Source: Bacteroidota bacterium
GTDB taxonomy: Bacteria > Bacteroidota > Bacteroidia > Chitinophagales > Saprospiraceae
DNA length: 9,839 nt
Reading direction: 5' to 3'
Assembly (NCBI GenBank): GCA_029573365.1
Contig: JAKQGD010000090.1
Coordinates: forward strand, 1 to 9,839
In this document: piece after piece, positions 1-7,046 of the stretch
How positions within the stretch are numbered: the stretch's first letter is position 1
How the letters are laid out: each line of letters starts with the position of its first letter
Translations under genes and position numbers: made by a program
The notes under the pieces: generated by a model
The model's input: the letters and a program-made list of their open reading frames with translations, nothing else
Databases searched by the model: none
What the model was told of the DNA's origin: nothing

Positions 1-268
1 TGACATTCAAAGTGATAGAACCGTTGTTCTGTCCGCAGGTAGTTGGTGTAGAGTTTGTAGTAATCGAAATGGCGGTGCTACCGTTGACCACTGCCGTCGC
101 CGTAGACGTACATCCTGTAGACGTCTGCGTCACCGTTACTGTATAGGTGCCGGGGCTTACGTTCATAGGATTCTGGCCCGTAAGGCCACCCGTCCATGTA
201 TAAGTATAACCCGTTGGTCCAGGGCTCACGCTGATGCTTCCGTTATTTTGTCCGCATGTTGGCTGTGT
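1..268 (-). repeat. Tandem SprB-like repeats, 219-bp period
   Basis: Within the first gene, the codons for CGQNNGSI recur with Cys494 at 256-254 and Cys567 at 37-35, an offset of exactly 219 bp or 73 residues. Between them are the typical SprB strands YTWTGG and SPGTYTVTVT and a GCTST end. The second unit is cut by the window edge. The DNA of the two copies has diverged, so this is a protein-level repeat and not a recent duplication. Confidence 0.5.
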
Positions 269-1735
269 CACTGTCGTGGATGCAGTGAGCATACAGTCAT
301 TTCCATAGGCATCAATGCAGATTTTATCGGTGATTCCGTCAAATCCGCACGTTGGCCCGGAAAGAGTATAGGTCACACACAGAACGTAACTGGCATTAGC
401 AGTGAGTCCGGTATATTCCGGGTTAAATCCGGATGCAACACCATGAACATTTGGATTTGGATTAGGAATGGTTGTTCCGCAGTTACCCGAAGGATGTAAA
501 GCCCAACTTGCAGTAATACATGAAGGCGATCCATCATGCTGTCGTGAATTGGCGAATCCTAAAAACCCTGTGGCATCAGCCGTGGCTGTAAAACAATTGG
601 TGAATGATGCTGGCCCGTACAATTCGCAGTTAGGCTGCCAGCAGGACAAAAACGTCCTTGCTGCATAGTTGGCAACAGAGCCCATACCCGGACCGGAACA
701 AGGACTGGCACAAGTACCACATCCGCCCCCGCCGGGTGAATTGTCATATAGCCATACATAGGTATCATCAATGTTGAGACATGAACTATTAGTTATAGTT
801 ATTGTCACACAGAATTTATATGCTGTGTTGGGCACCACAGAATATTCAAATCCACCTCCAAAATCGGACGGTGTACTATTGGCTAGCGGGCTGCTACATC
901 CTGCTCCCTGATATACCTGATATGTCCTTGAAAAATTGCATCCGCTTCCGTTGGTTCCGATAGCATTAACAAAGCCAATGGAAGTTTCCGTCGGCCCTGT
1001 AGTATAACTGTAGCAAAACTGATAGCTCGTACCATTTGAAGCCGGAAGATTGGGATTAAAATCATACTGGGCTACTGTGGAAAAAGGGTCATTATAATCA
1101 TTGGCTGCAGCCCCGGTGTTGCAAAAATGTTCACCACCACATATGCCGTTGCCACTGGCACAGGTACATGGAGACATAGCAGGAGCACAGGTCAGGCCTG
1201 TAGAGAGGGTCTTTTCACATTGTGAGGAGCCTGAGTTTGGACTTGCATCAAATAAAATAGTGGATGCACACCCACTCACAGTGACGGAAATCGTCCTGGT
1301 AAAGTCATCGGTTGCACACCCGAACAGGTCTCCACATTCGTAGCTTAGTACATTGGTCAGATTATCGTAAATGTTCCAGTCAGAATCCTGGGCTATGGAA
1401 TTGACGGCCGAGCCTATGAGTCCTGTGAGGTTACTCGACAAGGCACCACCTGCGGGAACGGGCGTTGTATATCCCGTAAGCACCGTAGGCTGAGGTCCGG
1501 CAGCAGCTATAAACTGGAATACACTCCCATAATAAGGTACGTCCAAACCACCAAGCTCTACTGTAAAAGTAATGTTATAGGTCCACGTGCCGTTTCCGTT
1601 GTCTACTACACTGTTTATGGTAAACGAACTGTTGTTGCAGGCATTAATGTCCTGGTGGGTGAAGATAAATATGAATACAAGTAAACTTAACTTAAGAAAA
1701 GTCTGACGAAGGATTGTTTGGCATAATGACTTCAT
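1..1735 (-). CDS. Large secreted surface protein with duplicated Cys-containing domain and SprB-like repeats (C-terminus outside window)
   Basis: The frame is open without a stop from the ATG at 1735 to the window edge, giving 578 residues, and the stop lies beyond base 1. Residues 1-32 form a signal peptide: a Lys/Arg-containing start, a hydrophobic LSLLVFIFIF core, and a likely cut at INA|C. A Cys directly after the cut loosely resembles a lipobox, but Asn at -2 and the distance from the hydrophobic core favour ordinary cleavage. Residues 33-170 look like a beta-rich domain. Two related Cys-containing domains follow at about 190-330 and 335-475; both share a Phe/Asn-Cys strand, an IGFVN/LGFAN strand and a CVT strand (C241...C309 and C381...C453). 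From residue 490 two SprB-type repeats begin with CGQNNGSI; the first also shows the YTWTGG and SPGTYTVTVT strands. SprB repeats are known from Bacteroidota gliding and adhesion proteins exported by T9SS. More repeats and a sorting domain probably lie outside the window. Adhesion is inferred from domain type only. Confidence 0.5.
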   Translation of the reverse strand, partial: MKSLCQTILRQTFLKLSLLVFIFIFTHQDINACNNSSFTINSVVDNGNGTWTYNITFTVELGGLDVPYYGSVFQFIAAAGPQPTVLTGYTTPVPAGGALSSNLTGLIGSAVNSIAQDSDWNIYDNLTNVLSYECGDLFGCATDDFTRTISVTVSGCASTILFDASPNSGSSQCEKTLSTGLTCAPAMSPCTCASGNGICGGEHFCNTGAAANDYNDPFSTVAQYDFNPNLPASNGTSYQFCYSYTTGPTETSIGFVNAIGTNGSGCNFSRTYQVYQGAGCSSPLANSTPSDFGGGFEYSVVPNTAYKFCVTITITNSSCLNIDDTYVWLYDNSPGGGGCGTCASPCSGPGMGSVANYAARTFLSCWQPNCELYGPASFTNCFTATADATGFLGFANSRQHDGSPSCITASWALHPSGNCGTTIPNPNPNVHGVASGFNPEYTGLTANASYVLCVTYTLSGPTCGFDGITDKICIDAYGNDCMLTASTTVTQPTCGQNNGSISVSPGPTGYTYTWTGGLTGQNPMNVSPGTYTVTVTQTSTGCTSTATAVVNGSTAISITTNSTPTTCGQNNGSITLNV

Positions 1736-1786
1736 TGCGGTGTTGGATTTTTTGAGTGTCCGTTGTTAATGGAATAAAAATTTTGA

Positions 1787-1794
1787 TAAAAGTA
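1787..1794 (-). promoter_or_regulatory. Possible -7 box for the SprB-repeat gene
   Basis: On the minus strand this reads TACTTTTA, one mismatch from the Bacteroidota -7 consensus TAnnTTTG, about 50 bases upstream of the ATG at 1735. No convincing TTG/TTTG -33 element sits at the usual spacing. A GGCC-TGAT-GGCC dyad (1796-1807) lies immediately upstream and could be an operator, or chance. Weak call. Confidence 0.5.
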
Positions 1795-1841
1795 GGGCCT
1801 GATGGCCAATACAGTATGATTTTGCGGCCGCCTGGTTGTCC

Positions 1842-1857
1842 CGATTCCGTGAATCAG
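1842..1857 (-). promoter_or_regulatory. 16-bp dyad motif, copy 1, upstream of the SprB-repeat gene
   Basis: The plus strand reads CGATTCCGTGAATCAG. It contains a perfect GATTC/GAATC inverted repeat around CGT (1843-1855). The identical 16 bases occur at 5197-5212. Copy 1 sits 106 bases upstream of the ATG at 1735 and beyond the terminator of the preceding gene, a place suited to a regulator site. No known factor is assigned. Confidence 0.5.
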
Positions 1858-1916
1858 AATGAATTTCTAGAATGTGTACTGTCTGATGTGAAGCCTGTAT
1901 AAAGGCGTAGGTTTAG

Positions 1917-1949
1917 AAAAGGAGGGGGAAAAGCTTCCCGCCTCCTTTT
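1917..1949 (-). terminator. Intrinsic terminator of the T9SS beta-helix protein gene
   Basis: The arms AAAAGGAGG (1917-1925) and CCTCCTTTT (1941-1949) pair perfectly. The stem continues as GGGAA/TTCCC across one bulged G, closing on a four-base AAGC loop. On the minus strand the hairpin ends in TTTTCT. It begins 19 bases after the stop at 1969, as expected for this gene. Confidence 0.5.
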
Positions 1950-1968
1950 AACCCATGAGAAAGTTAAA

Positions 1969-4900
1969 TTAAAGTTTTACAAACCGTATGGCAGACCCGT
2001 ATCGGTGTCCTTCTTTGCCTGTAAGCGATAGCATGTAGACGCCGGAATGTAACCCGGAAATGTCCAGATTCATCATCTGGCCTCCGTGGACCATGTTTCC
2101 AGTGCCACTCCAAACCACCTGACCGACCTGATTGGTGATGTCAACTGTAAGGTCCTGGTCTGAAGTTTCGGATCTCAATTCTACATTGATGTAATTGGCT
2201 GATGTTGGATTTGGATACACGGCTATCAGCGTGGCTTCCTGACATTGGGTATTCCTGGATTTGAGTATCTCAGAAAAACCGATCCTACCATCCAGATCCA
2301 CTTGTTTTATACGGTAATACATGGTGCCGCCGCCGGCATTGTGGCTGTATTCGTATGACCTGTGCTGTCTGCTGTCTCCGCTCCCATCCACCATACCCAC
2401 GGCCTCAAAGCGGCTTGCGTCCCTGCTGCTTTCGATTACAAAGTAGTCGTTGTTGGTTTCTGACTCTGTGGTCCACCTGATGATGTTGTCACAGTTTTTA
2501 TGGTCTATGCCAAAGGATGACCAGGTTACAGGCAAAATTAGGGACATATATCCAGCAGTAACATTGTAATAATTTGCTGCCCCGGCAAAGGAATCATCTC
2601 CGTTTGACATTCCTGTACCGGTATTCAATGAGATTAATGGTGAAAGGAAAGTGGTGCCTGTACCTGCCGGTACATCGCTGTCAAAGGCCGGAGCTCCGTT
2701 GTTTTGCGTCGTAGTAGTTGCTGAGCCATATCCTGAAGGTATGCCAAACTGTACCTGATAAGTGCCTGTAGCAAGCCCGGTAAATATGTAGTGTCCGCTT
2801 GAATTGGTGTATGTTGTAAACAAAATATTACCGTTTCCGTCCAGAAGATATACCGGCACATTTGCCAGTTGCTCACCAGGGTTCATAATTCCGTCATTGT
2901 TGGCATCGAGGAAAGCGTCGCCTTGTATGGATCCCTGATTTACCGCCGGACATGAAGCAGATGCCGATGGACTGTCAGGGCAGCCGGAGCATACAGCAGA
3001 AATGCTGGCACCTGTACTGCCTGAACCCAGCGTCTCGTCGGTGGATCGGTAGAATATACTGTTGACTAAAACCGGATTTGATGAACTTCCTTTATAAACA
3101 GGTCCATAATAAAATGGTGATGCCACAAAAGATGATGATATATTTGAAGGCAAAGGACACCAATTAAATCCTCTTGGGTCGCTTTCGGCAATAGGAACAT
3201 CACCTCCAGAATTAGAATAAGTATACCAAAAATTCCAGGTATTTGTACTGGGGGTAAAAGAAACCCTAAACGCAATATAACCATCTTCATTTGACGGGGC
3301 TGCAAATTGTTGAATAACAGTAAAATTAGGGGTATTATCTAACCCCCCTGAATAACTGCAAAATTCTATCTTTGACGTACCATCCCTACCTTTTACCACA
3401 GCAAAACCATTACCCAATGTGAAATCAGAATTAGTGCCTCCTAGACAATATGCCATATACCTTGTGTCAGACGAAAATGTATTTGCTGTGTACATTGTAA
3501 AAGTCCAATATAACTTTCCTGAACTTTGATACGTATCCTGTCTATTGGCATAATGAAAAGAAAAGGACCCTGAACTTAACGATAACCTATCTCCATTACT
3601 TGACACTGTTCCTACGGTACTCCAACCTGATGTGGAATTTGCAAAATCTCCATTACCCCCATTATTAAACTCAAGACTACCAGGAATAGATGAATGATTT
3701 CCATCAGCCAGGGCATCCAGATTGTTATTGCTTCCACTTATGTGCATTTCGGTAAACACATCCCTGCCTGTACACTGGTTGTTGCCGGCAGTATTGTTGG
3801 TCATGGTGTTGCTGTTAAAAGTATAGGTTGCCGTGTTGCCTGATTCATTTGCCGCTACATATACAGCACCCCCTTCTCCTGAAACTGAGTTACTTGTAAA
3901 ATAGCTGGTGCCAAGATTTGTTACTGTATTATACAATTGGATGGCTCCTCCTTTGGAAGTACCTGCCGTATTTGTAGAGTTATTCTCAAAAGTTGATCCT
4001 GAAATGGTAAGGTTCACGCTGCTGGATGAACCACCGGCTGATCTGATAGCCCCTCCGTTTCTTTTGGCAATATTGCCTTTGAAATAGCAATTTGAAATGT
4101 TGACCGTGGCCCCTGATTCACAATTGAGGGCTCCGCCATCCTGCTCTGTAAGGACATTGGCGGTATTGCACGTAAATTTTGTGCTGTTAAAAGTCGCACT
4201 TGCTCCATTTTGTACGGACATTGCTCCTCCGGGTGCATTGCCTCCGGCATCATTTCCGTCAAAAACACAGGAATTAAACGTGGTAGTGCCGCCTGTCTGA
4301 TATATGGCTCCTCCTCTTCCTCCGTTATTGTCTCGGTAATTGCAACTATAAGTACAGTTATTTAATGTAAAAGTACCCCCGCTTATGTCCATAGCACTGC
4401 CTGTCGCAAAAAGGTGATTGTAAAAATTGCACCCGCTTAAAGTTCCGGACCCACCGCTGAGTTCAACAGCCGATCCACCTCCTTTGTCGCAGCCGTCAAA
4501 ATTACAGTTGGCAATCGTCCATCCGGTCGCACTGCCTCCAAATATGGCTCCAGCACTTACAGTGCCTGAAAAGTCGATAAATGTAAAACCATTGATGTTT
4601 GAATTGTTGCCCATGGTGGCAAAACAAAGCTGGCTGCTACCGGCACCCGTATTGTCAATAACGGCACCATTGCCATTTACTGTTAGCCCGGCCTTGAGTA
4701 CGAAACCTCCGTCGGCGTCACCCCAGTCACCGTAAAGTCCTGAAAGATTTGTGGGATAGTACCCTGAAGCAAAGTTGATAGTAGTTACTGAGCTACTACC
4801 GGCCCCTGTATGTGCATAATTGTATGCCGATTTCCAGGTTGCAAATGGCGATGCTCCATTTGATGAAGTAGCTGATGCGTCTTGCTGGGCCGGTGTCACT

Positions 4901-5010
4901 CCGGGGTAGCAGTCAGGCGGTACTATCGAAATGGTAGTCTGGGCGTGCCCTGTTAAATATCCCAGGCTTAAAACAAAAACATAGAAAAATAAGGTAAATT
5001 TCCTGCTCAT
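1969..5010 (-). CDS. Secreted multidomain surface protein with Pmp-like beta-helix, SdrD_B-like domain and T9SS type A sorting domain
   Basis: The protein has 1013 residues. Residues 1-23 are a signal peptide (cut GHA|Q). Residues of about 100-435 form a right-handed beta-helix-like region; in 230-390 six GGA[IVLM] turns alternate with FxxN motifs (FDGN, FKGN, FENN, FTSN), the signature of chlamydial Pmp/autotransporter repeats. About 440-650 is a Trp/Tyr-rich beta-sandwich resembling LamG/concanavalin folds and encoded by AT-rich DNA. About 690-825 is an SdrD_B-like domain opening with the calcium-loop-like DANNDGIMNPGE. About 826-918 is the LPVTW...YYRIKQVDLDG domain common before T9SS tails. 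The last 85 residues, starting at VYPNP (about 928) and ending GSAIRFVKL, are a type A sorting domain (TIGR04183/PF18962 type). By family knowledge it crosses the outer membrane through T9SS and is attached to the surface or released. Carbohydrate or surface binding is inferred; no catalytic residues were recognised. The ATG at 5010 directly precedes the signal peptide. Confidence 0.5.
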   Translation of the reverse strand: MSRKFTLFFYVFVLSLGYLTGHAQTTISIVPPDCYPGVTPAQQDASATSSNGASPFATWKSAYNYAHTGAGSSSVTTINFASGYYPTNLSGLYGDWGDADGGFVLKAGLTVNGNGAVIDNTGAGSSQLCFATMGNNSNINGFTFIDFSGTVSAGAIFGGSATGWTIANCNFDGCDKGGGSAVELSGGSGTLSGCNFYNHLFATGSAMDISGGTFTLNNCTYSCNYRDNNGGRGGAIYQTGGTTTFNSCVFDGNDAGGNAPGGAMSVQNGASATFNSTKFTCNTANVLTEQDGGALNCESGATVNISNCYFKGNIAKRNGGAIRSAGGSSSSVNLTISGSTFENNSTNTAGTSKGGAIQLYNTVTNLGTSYFTSNSVSGEGGAVYVAANESGNTATYTFNSNTMTNNTAGNNQCTGRDVFTEMHISGSNNNLDALADGNHSSIPGSLEFNNGGNGDFANSTSGWSTVGTVSSNGDRLSLSSGSFSFHYANRQDTYQSSGKLYWTFTMYTANTFSSDTRYMAYCLGGTNSDFTLGNGFAVVKGRDGTSKIEFCSYSGGLDNTPNFTVIQQFAAPSNEDGYIAFRVSFTPSTNTWNFWYTYSNSGGDVPIAESDPRGFNWCPLPSNISSSFVASPFYYGPVYKGSSSNPVLVNSIFYRSTDETLGSGSTGASISAVCSGCPDSPSASASCPAVNQGSIQGDAFLDANNDGIMNPGEQLANVPVYLLDGNGNILFTTYTNSSGHYIFTGLATGTYQVQFGIPSGYGSATTTTQNNGAPAFDSDVPAGTGTTFLSPLISLNTGTGMSNGDDSFAGAANYYNVTAGYMSLILPVTWSSFGIDHKNCDNIIRWTTESETNNDYFVIESSRDASRFEAVGMVDGSGDSRQHRSYEYSHNAGGGTMYYRIKQVDLDGRIGFSEILKSRNTQCQEATLIAVYPNPTSANYINVELRSETSDQDLTVDITNQVGQVVWSGTGNMVHGGQMMNLDISGLHSGVYMLSLTGKEGHRYGSAIRFVKL
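3050..3690 (-). other. AT-rich segment encoding a LamG-like beta-sandwich within the T9SS protein
   Basis: Counting by eye, 3061-3660 has 227 G+C in 600 bases (about 38%), against 146 in 300 (about 49%) for 4021-4320 in the same gene; the 3' end near 2041-2100 is also about 50%. The boundaries match a domain of about 210 residues (roughly 440-650) lying between the beta-helix and the SdrD_B-like domain. Codons here end in A or T more often than in the flanks. This suggests separate ancestry by domain shuffling or recombination; strong compositional bias of the domain itself is an alternative. Confidence 0.5.
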
Positions 5011-5196
5011 TGAAATGTGTGTTAGTTAATGATGAAAAAATTAATACTTCGGCTTTTAGAAAACAGAAATTGATAAAAACCAAAAATTAATTATAAGGTG
5101 ACTTCAGTGCCCCGGGCTGTGGCCTGAATCAATTGGCAGGACAATTATATATCATCTGAACCCCTGGAAACAAATTTTTAAGCATACTATTGGTAT

Positions 5197-5212
5197 CGAT
5201 TCCGTGAATCAG
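5197..5212 (-). promoter_or_regulatory. 16-bp dyad motif, copy 2, upstream of the T9SS protein gene
   Basis: Identical over 16 bases to 1842-1857 and in the same orientation; the inner GATTC-CGT-GAATC dyad is at 5198-5210. It lies 186 bases upstream of the ATG at 5010 and after the preceding gene's terminator. The flanks share little beyond the core, so the core itself seems to be the conserved unit. Function is inferred to be a regulator site. Confidence 0.5.
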
Positions 5213-5369
5213 TACGTTTTTACACGTTTTAAGACTGTTTTTTTTACCCGAGGTTAAATCTTTTGTAAGATTTTTCCTGTTCGCATTATTGTTTGGCCTT
5301 TTTGTTATATTACGGCAGAAATAAATATGACAGCAGGAATTGACACAAGTTTTGGTAGCCATTAAACAC

Positions 5370-5403
5370 AAATGCCTGTCATGATCACTCACAACAGGCA
5401 TTT
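5370..5403 (-). terminator. Terminator of the OmpP1/FadL-like gene
   Basis: A perfect 10-bp stem, AAATGCCTGT (5370-5379) with ACAGGCATTT (5394-5403), encloses a 14-base loop. It begins 31 bases after the stop at 5435. The minus-strand tail TTTGTGTTT is an imperfect T-run. The plus-strand side has five Ts, so it may act in both directions. Confidence 0.5.
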
Positions 5404-5434
5404 TTAAATTCTTAAACAGAAAGGATTTGCCGCC

Positions 5435-6916
5435 TTAAAATTTAAATCCCATTGTCAGGGCTGACCTTGCACGGGTGGTCTTGATATTGGCAAGGGGATC
5501 AAGGTTGTCATCAAGCACCACATAGGGGTTATACCCTTCTGTGTACTTTGACGTCCTGAATCCCAGGTCGAGGAAAAATCGGTCAGCTCTGTATCCTATG
5601 CCGAAGGAAACCTTATTGTTATAAAAGTCATCCGCGTTAAAAGCGGTCCGTTCGAAACTGTATCCTCCTCTCAGCCTAAGATTTTTATATCCAATTTCGG
5701 CTCCAAGCCTTACGTTGGTGGCCGTGCCTAGTTTTTTCTGTATTTCGTTGTTGACCTGCGTGGTCCACTGCTGCTCTCCGGAGCTCGAATCGTATGCTGT
5801 ACCGTTATATGAGGCATTGGTATAATCCAGGTATTCCAGGTCCGCGTTGACAAATCCGACAACATCGCCCGTTTTAAATGTGGTCCCCAGGCTGCCTGTG
5901 GCCCTCCAAGGTGATGTAATGCGGTATTCGAAGGTGCCATCCTGAGAGTCGTAACTATAGCTGCGTTCTTCGCCGTCATTGTAAGCATAGGTCATAGAAC
6001 TGCTGTAATCATCGGTAAACTTGTTCCAGGTGGGTGACTGAAATGAACCGGCAATTCTCACCCTTTTAGCTATCCTGTATCTGAATCCCGCCTTAAAATT
6101 GAATCCGACTCCGGTTGTAGACAATTTTTCTGTGTATTCCAGCGATTTGAAAAATGGTACATCGTCCTGCGGATCTGTCTCTCTGTATGTTTTGACCTCT
6201 TCAAACGATGAAAAAGGCACTCCTACCGACAGACCCAGGGCAAGGTCGTTGTTGTACTCACCTGCCCACGCCAGTGCCAGTTCGTTGATACCTCCTTTTT
6301 GGTTTATCTGTTGATTTCTACTCACCTTACCTTCATAATTGTCAAAATCAGATTCGTAATAATTGTCATTGTCAAAATCATAAATAGCCCCAGTGTTGTA
6401 AGCCGGATAGGCTACAAACTCATCGAGGTCGTCAGGAACTCTTCCGTTTGCCTGCTCGGTAAAATACCTGGTAATGGACCCGGGTATGCTGCCTTCGATG
6501 TAGCTGTTTCTCTGCAACTCTGCCGTCCTTGAAAATCCAACGGCAAAATTGGAGGATGTCCAGTTGCCCGGTTGGCTTGCTACTACAAAGCCTATATTGT
6601 CGAGTCCCATCCGTGTGAGCTTATTGGCGGACTCTGCCCCAGGGTCATTGACAAAATAAGATCTTGTCTTTGCTGACCGCAGTGATGGCGTAAATGTAAA
6701 CTCTGAAATTCTGTAATCTGCAATACCCGCAGGATTGATGTTGATTACAGAAAAATCACCTCCCATGGCTCCAAATGAACTTCCGGCTCCCAGTGTCCTG
6801 GCTGTGCCCACATAATCCAATGAGGACCATCTGACTACATCAGTGAGGTTTTGACCCGTAGCCTGATTATATAGAATTACCATAATGATGGTAAGTGTCA
6901 TGTAAAACCGTTTCAT
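5435..6916 (-). CDS. OmpP1/FadL-like outer membrane beta-barrel protein
   Basis: The protein has 493 residues. Residues 1-21 are a signal peptide (cut ATG|Q). Next comes the FadL/OmpP1-type N-terminal hatch signature around residues 38-64: TARTLGAGSSFGAMGGDF followed by NINPAG. The remainder is alternating aromatic/polar strands typical of a barrel, such as LALGLSVGVPFSSF, RIAGSFQSPTW and FFLDLGFRTS. It ends in SALTMGFKF, whose terminal Phe fits the BAM-recognised last strand. Family members (PF03349) carry hydrophobic compounds such as fatty acids or aromatics across the outer membrane; the Bacteroidota members are mostly uncharacterised, so the substrate is unknown. The ATG at 6916 directly precedes the signal peptide. 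The upstream gene has its own strong terminator at 6980-7018, so this gene probably has its own promoter in the 67 bases between; none matching the consensus was seen. Confidence 0.5.
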   Translation of the reverse strand: MKRFYMTLTIIMVILYNQATGQNLTDVVRWSSLDYVGTARTLGAGSSFGAMGGDFSVININPAGIADYRISEFTFTPSLRSAKTRSYFVNDPGAESANKLTRMGLDNIGFVVASQPGNWTSSNFAVGFSRTAELQRNSYIEGSIPGSITRYFTEQANGRVPDDLDEFVAYPAYNTGAIYDFDNDNYYESDFDNYEGKVSRNQQINQKGGINELALAWAGEYNNDLALGLSVGVPFSSFEEVKTYRETDPQDDVPFFKSLEYTEKLSTTGVGFNFKAGFRYRIAKRVRIAGSFQSPTWNKFTDDYSSSMTYAYNDGEERSYSYDSQDGTFEYRITSPWRATGSLGTTFKTGDVVGFVNADLEYLDYTNASYNGTAYDSSSGEQQWTTQVNNEIQKKLGTATNVRLGAEIGYKNLRLRGGYSFERTAFNADDFYNNKVSFGIGYRADRFFLDLGFRTSKYTEGYNPYVVLDDNLDPLANIKTTRARSALTMGFKF

Positions 6917-6979
6917 ATTTCTGATTTTAGGGTTTTTATTTTGAATAAATTATCGTAAAATTTTGCTAACAGGGCTTAT

Positions 6980-7018
6980 AAAAAAGGGGCTGTAAACACT
7001 ATCTGTCTCTAGCCCCTT
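6980..7018 (-). terminator. Strong intrinsic terminator of the low-complexity secreted protein gene
   Basis: The arms AAGGGGCT (6984-6991) and AGCCCCTT (7011-7018) pair perfectly around a 19-base loop. On the minus strand the hairpin ends in a run of six Ts. It lies 28 bases after the stop at 7047 and separates this gene from the barrel gene that follows. Confidence 0.5.
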
Positions 7019-7046
7019 AATAACTTTATGTTAATGAAAAATACTG

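Larger units (their letters stand above)
5011..5434. other. 424-bp intergenic region between the OMP gene and the T9SS protein gene
   Basis: This gap holds the terminator of the outer membrane protein gene (5370-5403), the second copy of the 16-bp dyad motif (5197-5212) and presumably the promoter of the gene starting at 5010. It is mostly AT-rich with a small GC-rich patch near 5107-5124. A short AATTG-6-CAATT dyad lies at 5131-5146. A minus-strand TAATTTTTG near 5085 is close to a -7 box but one base too long. No convincing protein or RNA gene was seen. A long leader or small RNA cannot be excluded. Confidence 0.5.

Noticed and set aside
1101..1343. Plus-strand short frames opposite the SprB-repeat protein (also 248-499 and 468-668)
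   Set aside because: The minus strand carries an unbroken frame with signal peptide and recognised repeats throughout this stretch; these frames are antisense shadows.
3343..3348. Run of six C (six G on the coding strand) as a phase-variation tract
   Set aside because: Six bases is too short to be a convincing slippage switch, and it lies mid-gene with the frame intact.
4427..4735. 102-codon plus-strand Pro-rich frame opposite the beta-helix region
   Set aside because: Proline richness is just the complement of Gly codons (GGN to NCC) in the real minus-strand gene.
5131..5146. AATTG-6-CAATT inverted repeat as an operator
   Set aside because: Short and AT-rich, expected often by chance in such a gap, and not repeated upstream of other genes in the window.
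5129..5401. 90-codon minus-strand open frame in the gap between the barrel gene and the T9SS protein gene
   Set aside because: Its ATG lies inside the terminator hairpin arm, it spans the dyad motif, and the translation is a Lys/Asn/Cys mix with no domain, signal peptide or family resemblance.
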